Source of the DNA: an uncultured Lachnoclostridium sp.
GTDB lineage: Bacteria > Bacillota > Clostridia > Lachnospirales > Lachnospiraceae
Reading direction: 5' to 3'
Assembly (NCBI GenBank): GCA_944376715.1
Contig: CALWDO010000009.1
Location: 1 to 64,000, forward strand
Length of the DNA: 64,000 nt
The notes under the pieces are model-generated. The model was not told the DNA's origin, made no database searches, and saw nothing but the letters and a program-made list of their open reading frames with translations. This document shows, one piece after another, positions 34,048 to 42,837 of this stretch (the first letter of the stretch is position 1; the number at the start of each line of letters is the position of its first letter). Made by a program: the position numbers and the translations under genes.

Positions 34048-35166
34048 ATGAGGAAAAAAAGTGTACTGGCATTGGTTTTAGTGGCAGGAATATTAGTTGG
34101 GGGATGCGGAGCATCTGGAAACAAGGAGTCGGCTGAAAACGAACCATCGAAACCAATTGCTGAAATGACAATGGACGAGTTGGTCGCTGCCGCGCAGGAA
34201 GAAGGGGTATTTGAAACGGTGGCTATGGCGGATGACTGGTGTAACTGGAAAGGATCCTGGGACAAAATATATGAAAAATATGGCATTGAACATTATGATA
34301 CAGATATGTCGTCCGCAGAGGTGCTGGCAATCTTTGAAGCTGAAAAAGACGATCCGACAAAAGATTTCGGGGATGTAGGTCATTCTTTCTCTAAGCTGGC
34401 AGTAGAGCAGGATGTGGTACAAAGTTTTAAACCTTCTACATGGGACAGCATTCCTGACTGGGCAAAAGATCCTGATGGGAAGTGGATTATGTCGTATACA
34501 GGAACGATAGCCTTTGGGGTTAATACGGATCTGACCGGAGGAGAAGTTCCTGAGACATGGCAGGATATTGCGGAAGGAGATTATAAAGTGACGCCAGGAA
34601 ATGTGATCGGAGGGGCGGCTCCTCAGATTGCTGTTATATCCTGTGCGATTGCCAATGGAGGAAGCCTTGATAATGTTCAGCCGGGAATTGATTTCTTTAA
34701 AAAATTAGCGGAAGATGGAAGAATTGATCCCGGAGATACCAACTACGCAAGAGTTGTCAGCGGGGAAATAGCGGTAAATTGTGGACAATATGATTTCCTG
34801 ATGCTTGGAAACAAAAATACAATAGAGGAAGAAGGCATTGATATTCCGTTCGAAGTATCAATTCCACAGGATGGTGCAGTTACTTCCGGGTATTGCCTTG
34901 TCCTCAATAAATATGCACCACACCCGCATGCGGCGGCACTGGCAATTGAATATCTTTTGAGCGATGAAGGACAGCTTGACAGAGCAGAAGGATTTGCGCG
35001 CCCGATACGGGATGATGTGGAGATACCGGAAGAGATTCAGGCGAAAATGCTTCCAGATTCTGAATATGAAAATGCTATAGCTGTTACAGATATCGATGAA
35101 TTAACTTCAGCCTGTGAAGAAGTGGCAAGGTTGTGGGAGGAACAGGTGGTTCCGCTTTTGAATTAA
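34048..35166 (+). CDS. ABC transporter substrate-binding lipoprotein (PotD/AEP type)
   Basis: A 372-residue extracellular binding protein with signal peptide and lipobox VGGC (Cys20). It has the class of fold used for polyamines, iron or 2-aminoethylphosphonate (WIMSYTGTIAFGVNTDL, PETWQDI, GGAAPQIAVISCAIANGG, VTSGYCLVLNKYAPHPHAA, SDEGQ). Downstream are two permeases and an ATPase in the same order as PhnSTUV-like 2-aminoethylphosphonate importers. With a phosphatase-superfamily enzyme upstream, an organophosphate or phosphonate ligand is favoured over polyamine, but this is inference. AGGAGG-type site at 34032-34038. Confidence 0.8.
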   Translation: MRKKSVLALVLVAGILVGGCGASGNKESAENEPSKPIAEMTMDELVAAAQEEGVFETVAMADDWCNWKGSWDKIYEKYGIEHYDTDMSSAEVLAIFEAEKDDPTKDFGDVGHSFSKLAVEQDVVQSFKPSTWDSIPDWAKDPDGKWIMSYTGTIAFGVNTDLTGGEVPETWQDIAEGDYKVTPGNVIGGAAPQIAVISCAIANGGSLDNVQPGIDFFKKLAEDGRIDPGDTNYARVVSGEIAVNCGQYDFLMLGNKNTIEEEGIDIPFEVSIPQDGAVTSGYCLVLNKYAPHPHAAALAIEYLLSDEGQLDRAEGFARPIRDDVEIPEEIQAKMLPDSEYENAIAVTDIDELTSACEEVARLWEEQVVPLLN

Positions 35167-35188
35167 GCTGAGATAGGAGAACAGGGAA

Positions 35189-36031
35189 ATGAAAAAATTA
35201 CAGAATATCAGTAAATGGCTGACCGCTGTACCGCTGCTTCTTTTGGCTTTCATGTTTATAGCGTTTCCGTTATTTGGAATGATCAGAGACAGCTTTTTGA
35301 GCACGGAAGGTTCAGTTACCCTGGCAAATTATATGGAAATAATGTCTAAGCCAGTCTATCATTCGGCCATAAGAAACAGTCTGTATTTGTCTTTTCTTTC
35401 TACTGTTATTGGATTGGCAGTGTCATTTTTAATGGCACTGTCAATTACTCAAATAGGAGAAAGAAGCCAGGGTATAGTGCAATCTATTCTTAATATGACA
35501 TCGAATTTTGCAGGACTTCCCCTTTCTTTCGCTTTTGTGGTCATTCTTGGAAATTCCGGGATCTTAATCGCTTTTCTCTCAAGTATAGGAATAGGAATTC
35601 TAGAAAATTTTAACCTTTATTCTGTAGATGGCTTGCTTTTATTGTTTATTTATTTTCAGCTGCCATTGGGAACATTAATGCTTCTACCGGCATTCCAGGG
35701 AGTAAAGGCTGAATGGAAAGAAGCGGCGGAACTTATGGGAGCATCACCATTTTATTTCTGGATAAAAGTAGGGATACCTGTTATCTTTTCTTCGCTTGCG
35801 GATACATGTTCTCTACTGTTTGCAAATGCCTTGACAGCTTATGCGACGATTGTAATGTTAGTGACTACAAATGTGCCGATTTTGGCGGTCAAAATTACGT
35901 CCATGTTTACCGGGGAGATGGCGCAGCAAAAAGAACTGGGATCAGCGTTGTCTATTGTAATGCTTTTAATCATGTTTGCTGTGATTTGTATATGTAATAT
36001 ATTGAAAAAAAGTGTAGGCAAGGAGAGATAA
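35189..36031 (+). CDS. ABC transporter permease 1
   Basis: A 280-residue inner-membrane permease with about six helices and an EAA coupling loop (EWKEAAELMGASPFYFWIKVGIPV at about 173-196). It resembles PotB/PhnU-class permeases. It pairs with the next gene to form the channel. Starts 22 bases after the binding protein with AGGAG, and only one base separates it from permease 2. AT-rich like the rest of the operon. Confidence 0.85.
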   Translation: MKKLQNISKWLTAVPLLLLAFMFIAFPLFGMIRDSFLSTEGSVTLANYMEIMSKPVYHSAIRNSLYLSFLSTVIGLAVSFLMALSITQIGERSQGIVQSILNMTSNFAGLPLSFAFVVILGNSGILIAFLSSIGIGILENFNLYSVDGLLLLFIYFQLPLGTLMLLPAFQGVKAEWKEAAELMGASPFYFWIKVGIPVIFSSLADTCSLLFANALTAYATIVMLVTTNVPILAVKITSMFTGEMAQQKELGSALSIVMLLIMFAVICICNILKKSVGKER

Positions 36032-36032
36032 A

Positions 36033-36827
36033 ATGAAAAAAGCAAAGATTTTACCATACATAATTTTGTTTATCGCTTGTCTTTATCTGGTTCTCCCTCT
36101 TGCTGTAACGGTTATATATTCTTTTGTAACAGGGTGGACTGAGATATTACCAGATGGATTTACTATAAAATATTATTTGCAACTTTTTGACGATAGAAGA
36201 TTTTGGCCTTCTATGTTCAGGGGAATTATAATTAGTATTATACCGATTTTAATAAGCAGTACAGTTGTTATTCTGGCATTATATACATCTATATTATATT
36301 GCCCTAAATTGGATAGGTTAATACAGGGAATTTGCATGCTCCCGAATATTTTAAAAGGTATTGTTCTTGCAATACCTGTCCTCTCTTTGTACGCTGGATC
36401 TGACAGCTTCTTAGGAAATAGAATCGTCATGCTGACGTTTGTATACTGCATTGTGATTTTGCCCTTTGTATATCAGGGAATTCGAAATAATTTAAGGGCA
36501 GTTAATGTTGTACAGCTTATTGAAGCTGCTCAGATGTTGGGTGCTGGAAAATTGTACGCTTTTATAAAAGTTGTAGTACCTAATATGCTGTCAGGAATTA
36601 TGGTTTCATCATTGCTTTCGATGTCTGCCATCTTTGGCGATTTTGCCATCGTTAAGATTATAGCGGGAAGCAAGTATATTACCGCGCAGCAACTTCTCTA
36701 TAATAGCAAAAACCTTTTGCTTCAGTATCAAAGTGCTATCGTTTCTATTATGTTTGTATCGACCCTTTTGATTTCCGGTGCAGCATTTGCGTACCAGAAT
36801 TATAAAACCAAAAAGGACATGCAGTAG
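36033..36827 (+). CDS. ABC transporter permease 2
   Basis: A 264-residue PotC/PhnV-class permease with about six membrane helices. The EAA loop reads LIEAAQMLGAGKLYAFIKVVVPN. It forms the heterodimeric channel with permease 1 and engages the ATPase encoded 29 bases downstream. AAGGAGAG precedes its ATG and lies within the end of the permease 1 gene. Confidence 0.85.
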   Translation: MKKAKILPYIILFIACLYLVLPLAVTVIYSFVTGWTEILPDGFTIKYYLQLFDDRRFWPSMFRGIIISIIPILISSTVVILALYTSILYCPKLDRLIQGICMLPNILKGIVLAIPVLSLYAGSDSFLGNRIVMLTFVYCIVILPFVYQGIRNNLRAVNVVQLIEAAQMLGAGKLYAFIKVVVPNMLSGIMVSSLLSMSAIFGDFAIVKIIAGSKYITAQQLLYNSKNLLLQYQSAIVSIMFVSTLLISGAAFAYQNYKTKKDMQ

Positions 36828-36856
36828 CTTCAAATAAACAGAATGGGGGAAATATT

Positions 36857-37885
36857 ATGAAATATATACAATTTGAAAATATCCATAAATATTTTGGAGA
36901 AAATCATGTCCTGAAAGGGATTAATCTGGGAGTGGAAGAAGGCGAGCTTGCAACTCTTCTGGGACCATCTGGTTGCGGGAAAAGTACGCTTTTACGATGC
37001 CTTGCAGGACTTGAAACCGTAAGTGAGGGGAAAATATATTTGGATGGCTCTGATATTACGCAGACAGATCCCAGAAAACGGAACATTGGGATGGTATTTC
37101 AACAGTACAGCTTATTTCCTAATATGAATGTAGCTAAAAATATAGCATTTGGACTTCATATACAGAAAAAAAGCCGAGAAGAAATTGAAAAAAAAGTAAA
37201 TGATGTTCTGGAGATGGTTGGACTCTCAGATAAAAAAACACAGTTTCCAAGACAACTTTCAGGAGGGCAGCAGCAACGGGTGGCTTTGGCAAGAGCGATT
37301 GTAATGGAACCTAAGGTGCTTTTGCTTGATGAACCGTTAAGTGCCATTGATGCTCTTTTGAGAAAGAACCTTCAAACGGAAATACGAAGAATACAAAAAG
37401 AGCTGAATATTACAACAATATTTGTTACACATGATCAGGAAGAAGCAATGGTGATGTCAGATACTATTCATTTGTTTAATCAGGGGAATGTGGAACAGTC
37501 TGGAAAACCAGATGAGATATATTCAAAGCCAAGAACATATTTTGCAGCTCATTTCATCGGAAGGTATAATATTTTGGACAGCCAGGTGTTCAACAATATT
37601 TCAGGAACTGCGTTTGATGCAGATAAAATAGCGATACGTCCAGAATCGCTGATTTTTTCAGAAGAAGATAAAACAGGGGAAAATGGCATGATTTCCATGA
37701 AAGCAGAGATTTTATCACAAACGATCAGAGGAAACATTATCAGTTACCGTTTAAAAGTAGAATCTCCTAAAAAGGATATTGTAGAGTTAAATGCGGACTG
37801 CCTGTTTGAAACAAATGGAAAATATAAGACAGGAAGTAATATTTACATAAATATTAAGCCAGATGACGTGATTCTGTTAAATTAA
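36857..37885 (+). CDS. ABC transporter ATP-binding protein (PotA/PhnT type)
   Basis: A 342-residue ATPase. Walker A is LGPSGCGKST at about 34-43, Q-loop VFQQYSLFPN, signature LSGGQQQR, Walker B LLLDEPLSAID and H-loop FVTHDQEEA. The C-terminal 100 residues form a TOBE-like regulatory domain (AIRPESLIF). It energises uptake by the two upstream permeases. GGGGGAAAT precedes ATG. The MFS carrier gene follows after 30 bases. Confidence 0.9.
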   Translation: MKYIQFENIHKYFGENHVLKGINLGVEEGELATLLGPSGCGKSTLLRCLAGLETVSEGKIYLDGSDITQTDPRKRNIGMVFQQYSLFPNMNVAKNIAFGLHIQKKSREEIEKKVNDVLEMVGLSDKKTQFPRQLSGGQQQRVALARAIVMEPKVLLLDEPLSAIDALLRKNLQTEIRRIQKELNITTIFVTHDQEEAMVMSDTIHLFNQGNVEQSGKPDEIYSKPRTYFAAHFIGRYNILDSQVFNNISGTAFDADKIAIRPESLIFSEEDKTGENGMISMKAEILSQTIRGNIISYRLKVESPKKDIVELNADCLFETNGKYKTGSNIYINIKPDDVILLN

Positions 37886-37915
37886 GGAATGGTTTGACCT
37901 TTAACGAAGGGGGAA

Positions 37916-39175
37916 ATGAAAACGCAGTATAAAATCAATGATTCAAGAATGGCTCTTCGTCTTTTCCTTCTTTGCTGGCTGGTATACTTCTCATCCTATC
38001 TCGGAAGGCTGAATTATTCTTCTGCCATGACAGTGATGCTAGATGAATGCATCCTGACGAAAGCCCAGGCAGGCTTTATCAGCATGATTTATTTCCTGGC
38101 TTATGGTATAGGCCAATGCCTGAATGGATTTGCCGGTGATAAGATAAATCCAAAATGGATGATTACAGGTGGGCTCGCAGTATCGGCGGGAATGAATCTG
38201 TTCATGACTCTTTTTAGAAATTTCCCGGTTATGGCGGCGGCATGGTTAATTAATGGATATGCGCAATCAACCATATGGCCGCCTATTATACGGATTTTTT
38301 CTGATATGCTTCAACCTGAAAAGAAGATAAAATATTGTGTTGATATTGTATCCACACAGGCTGCCGGTACTTTCGCATCGTATTTTTTGTCTGCGGCAAT
38401 TATTGCCCATACGGAGTGGCAGTTTGTGTTCCTGGCAGCTGCGATAATTCTTTGCCTGGTAGCAATTATTTGGAATGTGGGATTTTCCGTCATAAAAACA
38501 AAAGCGGAAAAGCAAGTAAAAATAGAAACAAACAACAAATATAAAGCCAGTAAATCGTCTGACGAGAGACCAAAGAATTTTTTCCATTTGTTCTTGGCAT
38601 CAGGAAGTATCATGTTGGTAGTACCTGTTTTTGTTCATGGTATTTTAAAAGATGGAGTAGTTTCCTGGGTTCCTACTTTTATTTCTGAGACTTTTGAATC
38701 AGGTGCTTATGTGGCAATTCTGCTTACATCAGTAATTCCTTTAGTTAATCTTTCGGGAGCATATTTGGGACGTTTTATATTTCGGAAAATGAAAAATGAT
38801 GAAATAAAAGCAACTGTCTTGTTCTTTGGAATTGCTTCGGCCGCATTGCTGTTACTATACTGGTATGGAAACAAAAATATGATTCTGACGATAATCATTT
38901 TATCGGCAATTACGGTGTCTATGATGGCAGTGAATACACTCCTTATTAATTTATATCCGCTTCGATTTGAAAGAAATGGAAGAGTAGCTTCTGTATCTGG
39001 ATTATTAAATGCGGTAGCTTACATTGGAACTGCCGTATCTACGTATGGTATCGGAATTTTGGTTCAAGGAAAAGGGTGGGGAGTAACAATTTTAAGTTGG
39101 CTGTTTGCAGCTATAGTGGCGTTTACCGTGTGCGTATTTGGATATAAACGGATTAAGTGCCGTATGAAGCTGTAG
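37916..39175 (+). CDS. MFS transporter, organophosphate:phosphate antiporter-like
   Basis: A 419-residue protein with about 12 membrane helices. It is closest in feel to the OPA family (GlpT/UhpT/UhpC): YSSAMTVMLDE near the start, GQCLNGFAGDKINPKWMITGG and INGYAQSTIWPPIIR. OPA carriers exchange phosphorylated organic acids or sugars for phosphate, which agrees with the phosphatase-superfamily enzyme in this operon. It has no own promoter that I can see, and a strong terminator follows. It could also export the phosphate-containing product. Confidence 0.75.
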   Translation: MKTQYKINDSRMALRLFLLCWLVYFSSYLGRLNYSSAMTVMLDECILTKAQAGFISMIYFLAYGIGQCLNGFAGDKINPKWMITGGLAVSAGMNLFMTLFRNFPVMAAAWLINGYAQSTIWPPIIRIFSDMLQPEKKIKYCVDIVSTQAAGTFASYFLSAAIIAHTEWQFVFLAAAIILCLVAIIWNVGFSVIKTKAEKQVKIETNNKYKASKSSDERPKNFFHLFLASGSIMLVVPVFVHGILKDGVVSWVPTFISETFESGAYVAILLTSVIPLVNLSGAYLGRFIFRKMKNDEIKATVLFFGIASAALLLLYWYGNKNMILTIIILSAITVSMMAVNTLLINLYPLRFERNGRVASVSGLLNAVAYIGTAVSTYGIGILVQGKGWGVTILSWLFAAIVAFTVCVFGYKRIKCRMKL

Positions 39176-39178
39176 TAT

Positions 39179-39227
39179 AAATCCCTTTGGCTTATTCAGG
39201 AGATTGAATTTTCCAAAGGGATTTTTA
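39179..39227. terminator. Bidirectional terminator between convergent operons
   Basis: AAATCCCTTTGG-N22-CCAAAGGGATTT with a T-run rightwards and an A-rich flank for the leftward direction. It separates the MFS carrier gene from the efflux MFS gene and marks the right edge of the AT-rich insert. Confidence 0.8.
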
Positions 39228-39250
39228 GTTATAATCATCTGTAATATTTT

Positions 39251-40489
39251 TTAGTATATGTTCTCAAAACTCTTAAAAAATCCTGAAGAGGCGGCGCCTA
39301 TCAGGCATACGGCCAGTCCGCTTGGAATCAGCACCCAGTATACGCAGTCGGCAAAGTAATCGAACAGAGCCCCGTATACGATCTGTCCAAGCGGCTGGGC
39401 GCACATGGAAAGGGTGAATACGCAGGACATCACTTTTCCCATCAGATTCTCCGGCGTACGCATCTGTATGACAGAGATGGCGAAGGTGGAGAAAAAACTG
39501 CATCCGAGCTGGCAGGCACAGAACATGATCAGCAACACGATATAACGGGTCATGCTGTCGGCCGGAATCAGAAAACATAAGCCGCACGGGATCAGACAAA
39601 TCCCAAAAGCCGTAAATACAAAAGACAGACAGCGCAGGCGCAGCCTTCCGGCCAGTACGATAACGCACAGGCTACCGATTATGGAGGCGACGCCCATAGC
39701 GCTCTCCGCCGCGCCATAGTATTCTGCGGAAAGTCCGAGTACAGTGCGTACCAGATAAGGGAACCCGACTATGGCGGTTCCCGCTACAAATAGGCTTACG
39801 ATCGCGGCCAGAAGAAGCAGCTTCAATATATCCGGCTGTTCCCGGCGAAGGAAACGAATGCTGACAGAAAAATCTTCTTTAATTATCTCAGCAATCCATG
39901 TACTTTTGTCCGCTTTTTTGAAATCCAGCCGTATGAAACACTCCAGAAGGGCAGTCAGGAAGAAACACAGGACGGCTGCGCAGAATATTGGACCGATCCC
40001 GAATATGCTGTAAAAAATACTTCCCAGAAAAGGTGTGATCAGAGAGGCGATGGATGATACCTGGCTGACGACAGCGTTACCTTTTACGATATTTTCTCCG
40101 GAAAGCATCTGAGGAACACAGGCCTGCACAGTGGGAGATTCAAAGGCGCCCAGCACGGACAACACTACCAGTAAAGCGCCGATCACAAGAATTTCGTGTC
40201 CCAGAGGAAAGGCAAGGCCGGCGATAAGAACAGATAAACCGGAAAGAGCGTCCAGCCCTGCCATGATATTGCGCCGGTTCGCCCTGTCAGCAAGGATTCC
40301 TCCAAAGGGAGAGAGCAGTATGGTAGGAAGCAGCGCAAGAGCCAACAATCCTGCAAAGACGGAAGCTGACCTGGTCTGCTCCAGTACATACATGGACAAG
40401 GCAAATTTTAAAGTGTAATTGCCGATCAGAGAACTGATCTGTCCAAGAATTAAGAAAGTAAAGTTGCGGGTAAAAAGCTTCTGTTTCAT
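39251..40489 (-). CDS. MFS efflux transporter (macrolide-efflux-like)
   Basis: The 412-residue, 12-helix MFS protein resembles the MefA/Tet-like drug exporters: GQISSLIGNYTLKFALSMYV start, GGILADRANRRNIMAGLD (motif A) and FESPTVQACVPQM. The substrate is unknown. It is the last gene of the leftward ABC ATPase-permease-MFS set, 34 bases after the permease stop with AGGAGGAG, so it shares the TetR-controlled transcript. This argues for a role in export of a toxic compound. Confidence 0.82.
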   Translation of the reverse strand: MKQKLFTRNFTFLILGQISSLIGNYTLKFALSMYVLEQTRSASVFAGLLALALLPTILLSPFGGILADRANRRNIMAGLDALSGLSVLIAGLAFPLGHEILVIGALLVVLSVLGAFESPTVQACVPQMLSGENIVKGNAVVSQVSSIASLITPFLGSIFYSIFGIGPIFCAAVLCFFLTALLECFIRLDFKKADKSTWIAEIIKEDFSVSIRFLRREQPDILKLLLLAAIVSLFVAGTAIVGFPYLVRTVLGLSAEYYGAAESAMGVASIIGSLCVIVLAGRLRLRCLSFVFTAFGICLIPCGLCFLIPADSMTRYIVLLIMFCACQLGCSFFSTFAISVIQMRTPENLMGKVMSCVFTLSMCAQPLGQIVYGALFDYFADCVYWVLIPSGLAVCLIGAASSGFFKSFENIY

Positions 40490-40523
40490 TTTCTCCTCCT
40501 GAAAAGATGATTTTTGGCAGATG

Positions 40524-41228
40524 TCATATTTCCATATTTTCCACTTGACAAATCATATCCTTTACCGCCGCTGTTCCGCAGAGAAAAGCGGCGCCGGCCA
40601 GAATGAAGAGCACTGGACGGAAGAAGACCGCCGAAGATATCTGGCATACCAGCGACGCCAGGATAACAGCTGCCACAATGGTGACAGAGATGGATTTTCT
40701 CCGGAATCCGATCCACAGCGCCAGAAGCCCCAGCATGCCGGCGAGCATGGAATGACCCAGAAGTGAAAACAGCGACCAGAGTACGGTGCCCGGCGTCAAT
40801 ACGTCGCTGCAAAGGGGAAATATGCTTTCCGTGAGAAAAAATATACCGTCCGCTGCGATTCCGCATAGCAGCATGGATATGGCAGGATAGAGAAAGACCA
40901 GCCATAATTTTGTGCACAGAATTGTTTTTCTGGGAACGGGATAAGAGAATAACAGGATTGCTCTTTTCCCGCTGTATTCTTCTACGATAAACCGTGCTCC
41001 CATCACGGCTCCCAGTATGGAAAAACATGCCATGCTCAGAAGATGGTTCAAATCTATGAGAAATTCATAGGTCGAGAACATTCCGGCATCAGGGTCGGCA
41101 GGATCCAGAAGGGGAATAACCGCCATGAAATATTGAAAAGCCAGCATGGCGGCGATGCACAGAAGTACCGCTGTATGATAAGGATGCAGACGGTTTCGTC
41201 TGAGTTCCAGAGCCAGGTATTTATTCAA
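40524..41228 (-). CDS. ABC-2-type permease
   Basis: A 234-residue membrane protein with about six helices and the loop EEYSGKRAILLFSYPVPRKTI near residue 85, typical of NatB/ABC-2 exporters. It pairs with the ATPase gene upstream, overlapping its stop by eight bases. The TTG at 41228 (MNKYLALELRRNRL) is chosen because AAGGAGG lies seven bases upstream; the ATG at 41255 would start before that ribosome site, inside the ATPase gene. The substrate is unknown. Confidence 0.8.
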   Translation of the reverse strand: MNKYLALELRRNRLHPYHTAVLLCIAAMLAFQYFMAVIPLLDPADPDAGMFSTYEFLIDLNHLLSMACFSILGAVMGARFIVEEYSGKRAILLFSYPVPRKTILCTKLWLVFLYPAISMLLCGIAADGIFFLTESIFPLCSDVLTPGTVLWSLFSLLGHSMLAGMLGLLALWIGFRRKSISVTIVAAVILASLVCQISSAVFFRPVLFILAGAAFLCGTAAVKDMICQVENMEI

Positions 41229-41952
41229 AGGTAATTCCTCCTTCCATGGCCGCAATCAGATAATCTTCCATATCTTCCGGATGGGAACGGCAGATCTCTC
41301 CGGTATCTTTTTCCAATACAATCTTTCCGCCTGCGATCACTCCGATGCGGTCGGCGGTCCGCCCGATCTCCTGAAGAAGATGGCTGGAAAGCAGGATCGT
41401 CATACCGTCCTGTTCCGAGAGCTGGCGGAAAAGAGCACGCATTTCTCTCATACCTGCCGGATCCAGACCGTTGACCGGCTCGTCCAGGATCAGTACCTCC
41501 GGCATGTGGATGATGGAGCGGGCAATCGCCAGACGCTGACGCATCCCCAGAGAAAATTCACGGACTGGCCGGGTACCCGTACAGGACAGACCTACACGCT
41601 GAAGCACTGGTTCTGTATCCGTCTCTTCCAGATTCATGTATGCCAGATGAAGACGAAGGTTTTCGGCGGCTGAAAGATGTTCATAGAACATAGGAGTTTC
41701 GATCAGGTTTCCCGTATGTCTGAGAATTGCCGTATTATTTTTTACACTGTCCATGCCCAGTATAGAGACCGTCCCCGAGGCAGGCTTCAGAAAACCCAGC
41801 AGCAGTTTGAACAGAGTTGTTTTGCCGGCGCCGTTTTTCCCCAGAAGTCCGTAAATAGTGCCCCGTTCTACTGAGATCCGGCATTGTCGGATGACTTCTT
41901 TCCCGGAGAAAGATTTTGTCAGCCGGTCTGTGAAAATTGCAGGTTCTTTCAT
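41221..41952 (-). CDS. ABC exporter ATP-binding protein
   Basis: A 243-residue ATPase of the NatA/CcmA-like drug and peptide exporter class. Walker A LLGKNGAGKTT at about 37-47, signature FSLGMRQRL, Walker B VLILDEPVNGLD and H-loop LLSSHLLQE. The start at 41952 has AAAGGAGG eight bases upstream. A palindrome at 41971-41990, like the one before the tetR gene, overlaps its promoter region, so the TetR protein upstream probably represses this export operon. Confidence 0.88.
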   Translation of the reverse strand: MKEPAIFTDRLTKSFSGKEVIRQCRISVERGTIYGLLGKNGAGKTTLFKLLLGFLKPASGTVSILGMDSVKNNTAILRHTGNLIETPMFYEHLSAAENLRLHLAYMNLEETDTEPVLQRVGLSCTGTRPVREFSLGMRQRLAIARSIIHMPEVLILDEPVNGLDPAGMREMRALFRQLSEQDGMTILLSSHLLQEIGRTADRIGVIAGGKIVLEKDTGEICRSHPEDMEDYLIAAMEGGITFE

Positions 41953-41970
41953 AGATAATCCTCCTTTTAA

Positions 41971-41990
41971 TACCAACCGACGGTATGTAT
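41971..41990. promoter_or_regulatory. Probable TetR operator before the ABC export operon
   Basis: On the minus strand ATACATACCG-TCGGTTGGTA is an imperfect palindrome sharing ATACATACCG with the operator before tetR. It lies 19-38 bases upstream of the ATPase start codon. Confidence 0.65.
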
Positions 41991-41995
41991 ATGGC

Positions 41996-42020
41996 TAAAA
42001 TAAAATTGCCTTGAGGCAAC
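41996..42020 (-). terminator. Terminator after tetR
   Basis: Read leftwards, TTGCC-TCAA-GGCAA is followed by TTTTATTTT. A short stem, but well placed 47 bases after the tetR stop. Confidence 0.55.
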
Positions 42021-42066
42021 TTTATTTCTGCGGGCAACGAGCCAAGTAGACATGCCTGCATCGCTG

Positions 42067-42753
42067 TTAATCTGATGTCCCGCGTGTTTGCATCGGGGTT
42101 TTTGAATTTTCCTGTTCGGGCATCTTGTCGAAAAAGTCTTCCACCAGAGCATAGATGGAATCGTCCATAAGGGGTACGCCCATCTTTTCCAGCATATCGC
42201 CCAGGAAATAGAACTTGTGCTTCATCTCTTCCCTGGTGGCGGGGAATACATTCGGCAGAAGCCACAGGCTGGTAAGCAGCGGCATCAGCTCTGCGATCTC
42301 TTTGACATATTCGGTGTGCAGAGATCCGTCTCTGTTTCCCTCCTCCAGCAGTTCCTGATAGTAGGGAGTGAGGATACGCCGGTTAGACTCGATCATTTCC
42401 ACCAGAAGCCGCGGATTTCTCGTGAGAGGAATCGCCTGTATCGTCATATCGGTCCGCGCTTCGTCCGACTGGTTCAGGCGTATCGCTTCCTGCAGTTTTT
42501 GCAGTCCGTTCAAATCGGTGCGTCTGCGGACCGCTTCAAAGGGGTTATTCAAAGTGAACATCCGGTCCCCGACTGCGTCCATGATCTCTTCTTTGGACTT
42601 GAAATGATGATAGACGGCTCCTTTTGACAGACCGCCCAGCTCATCTACAATATCCTGAATGGTGGTATTGTCGTAGCCTTTCTCCAGAAAGAGTCGTTCG
42701 GCCGCATCCAGAATCTTTTCCACGGTTATTTCCGGATATTTGTTCCGTGCCAT
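42067..42753 (-). CDS. TetR-family transcriptional regulator
   Basis: The 228-residue repressor has an N-terminal helix-turn-helix (ILDAAERLFLEKGYDNTTIQ, GGLSKGAVYHHFKSKEEI) and a variable ligand domain. It reads leftwards immediately upstream of an ABC/MFS efflux set. A perfect palindrome precedes its own start and a matching one precedes the ABC ATPase, so it probably represses both until a drug-like ligand binds. The start at 42753 is fixed by AAAGGAGGGC; the upstream in-frame ATG at 42777 is inside the operator. Confidence 0.88.
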   Translation of the reverse strand: MARNKYPEITVEKILDAAERLFLEKGYDNTTIQDIVDELGGLSKGAVYHHFKSKEEIMDAVGDRMFTLNNPFEAVRRRTDLNGLQKLQEAIRLNQSDEARTDMTIQAIPLTRNPRLLVEMIESNRRILTPYYQELLEEGNRDGSLHTEYVKEIAELMPLLTSLWLLPNVFPATREEMKHKFYFLGDMLEKMGVPLMDDSIYALVEDFFDKMPEQENSKTPMQTRGTSD

Positions 42754-42771
42754 GTTCTGCCCTCCTTTCAT

Positions 42772-42792
42772 ATACATACGTTCGGTATGTAT
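42772..42792. promoter_or_regulatory. TetR autoregulatory operator
   Basis: ATACATAC-GTTCG-GTATGTAT is a perfect 8-bp inverted repeat, 19 bases upstream of the tetR start codon. It matches the site before the ABC ATPase. Confidence 0.8.
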
Positions 42793-42837
42793 CTATCTTA
42801 TGTGAAAGGAATCTGTTTGTCAAGACTGGTTGTAAAA

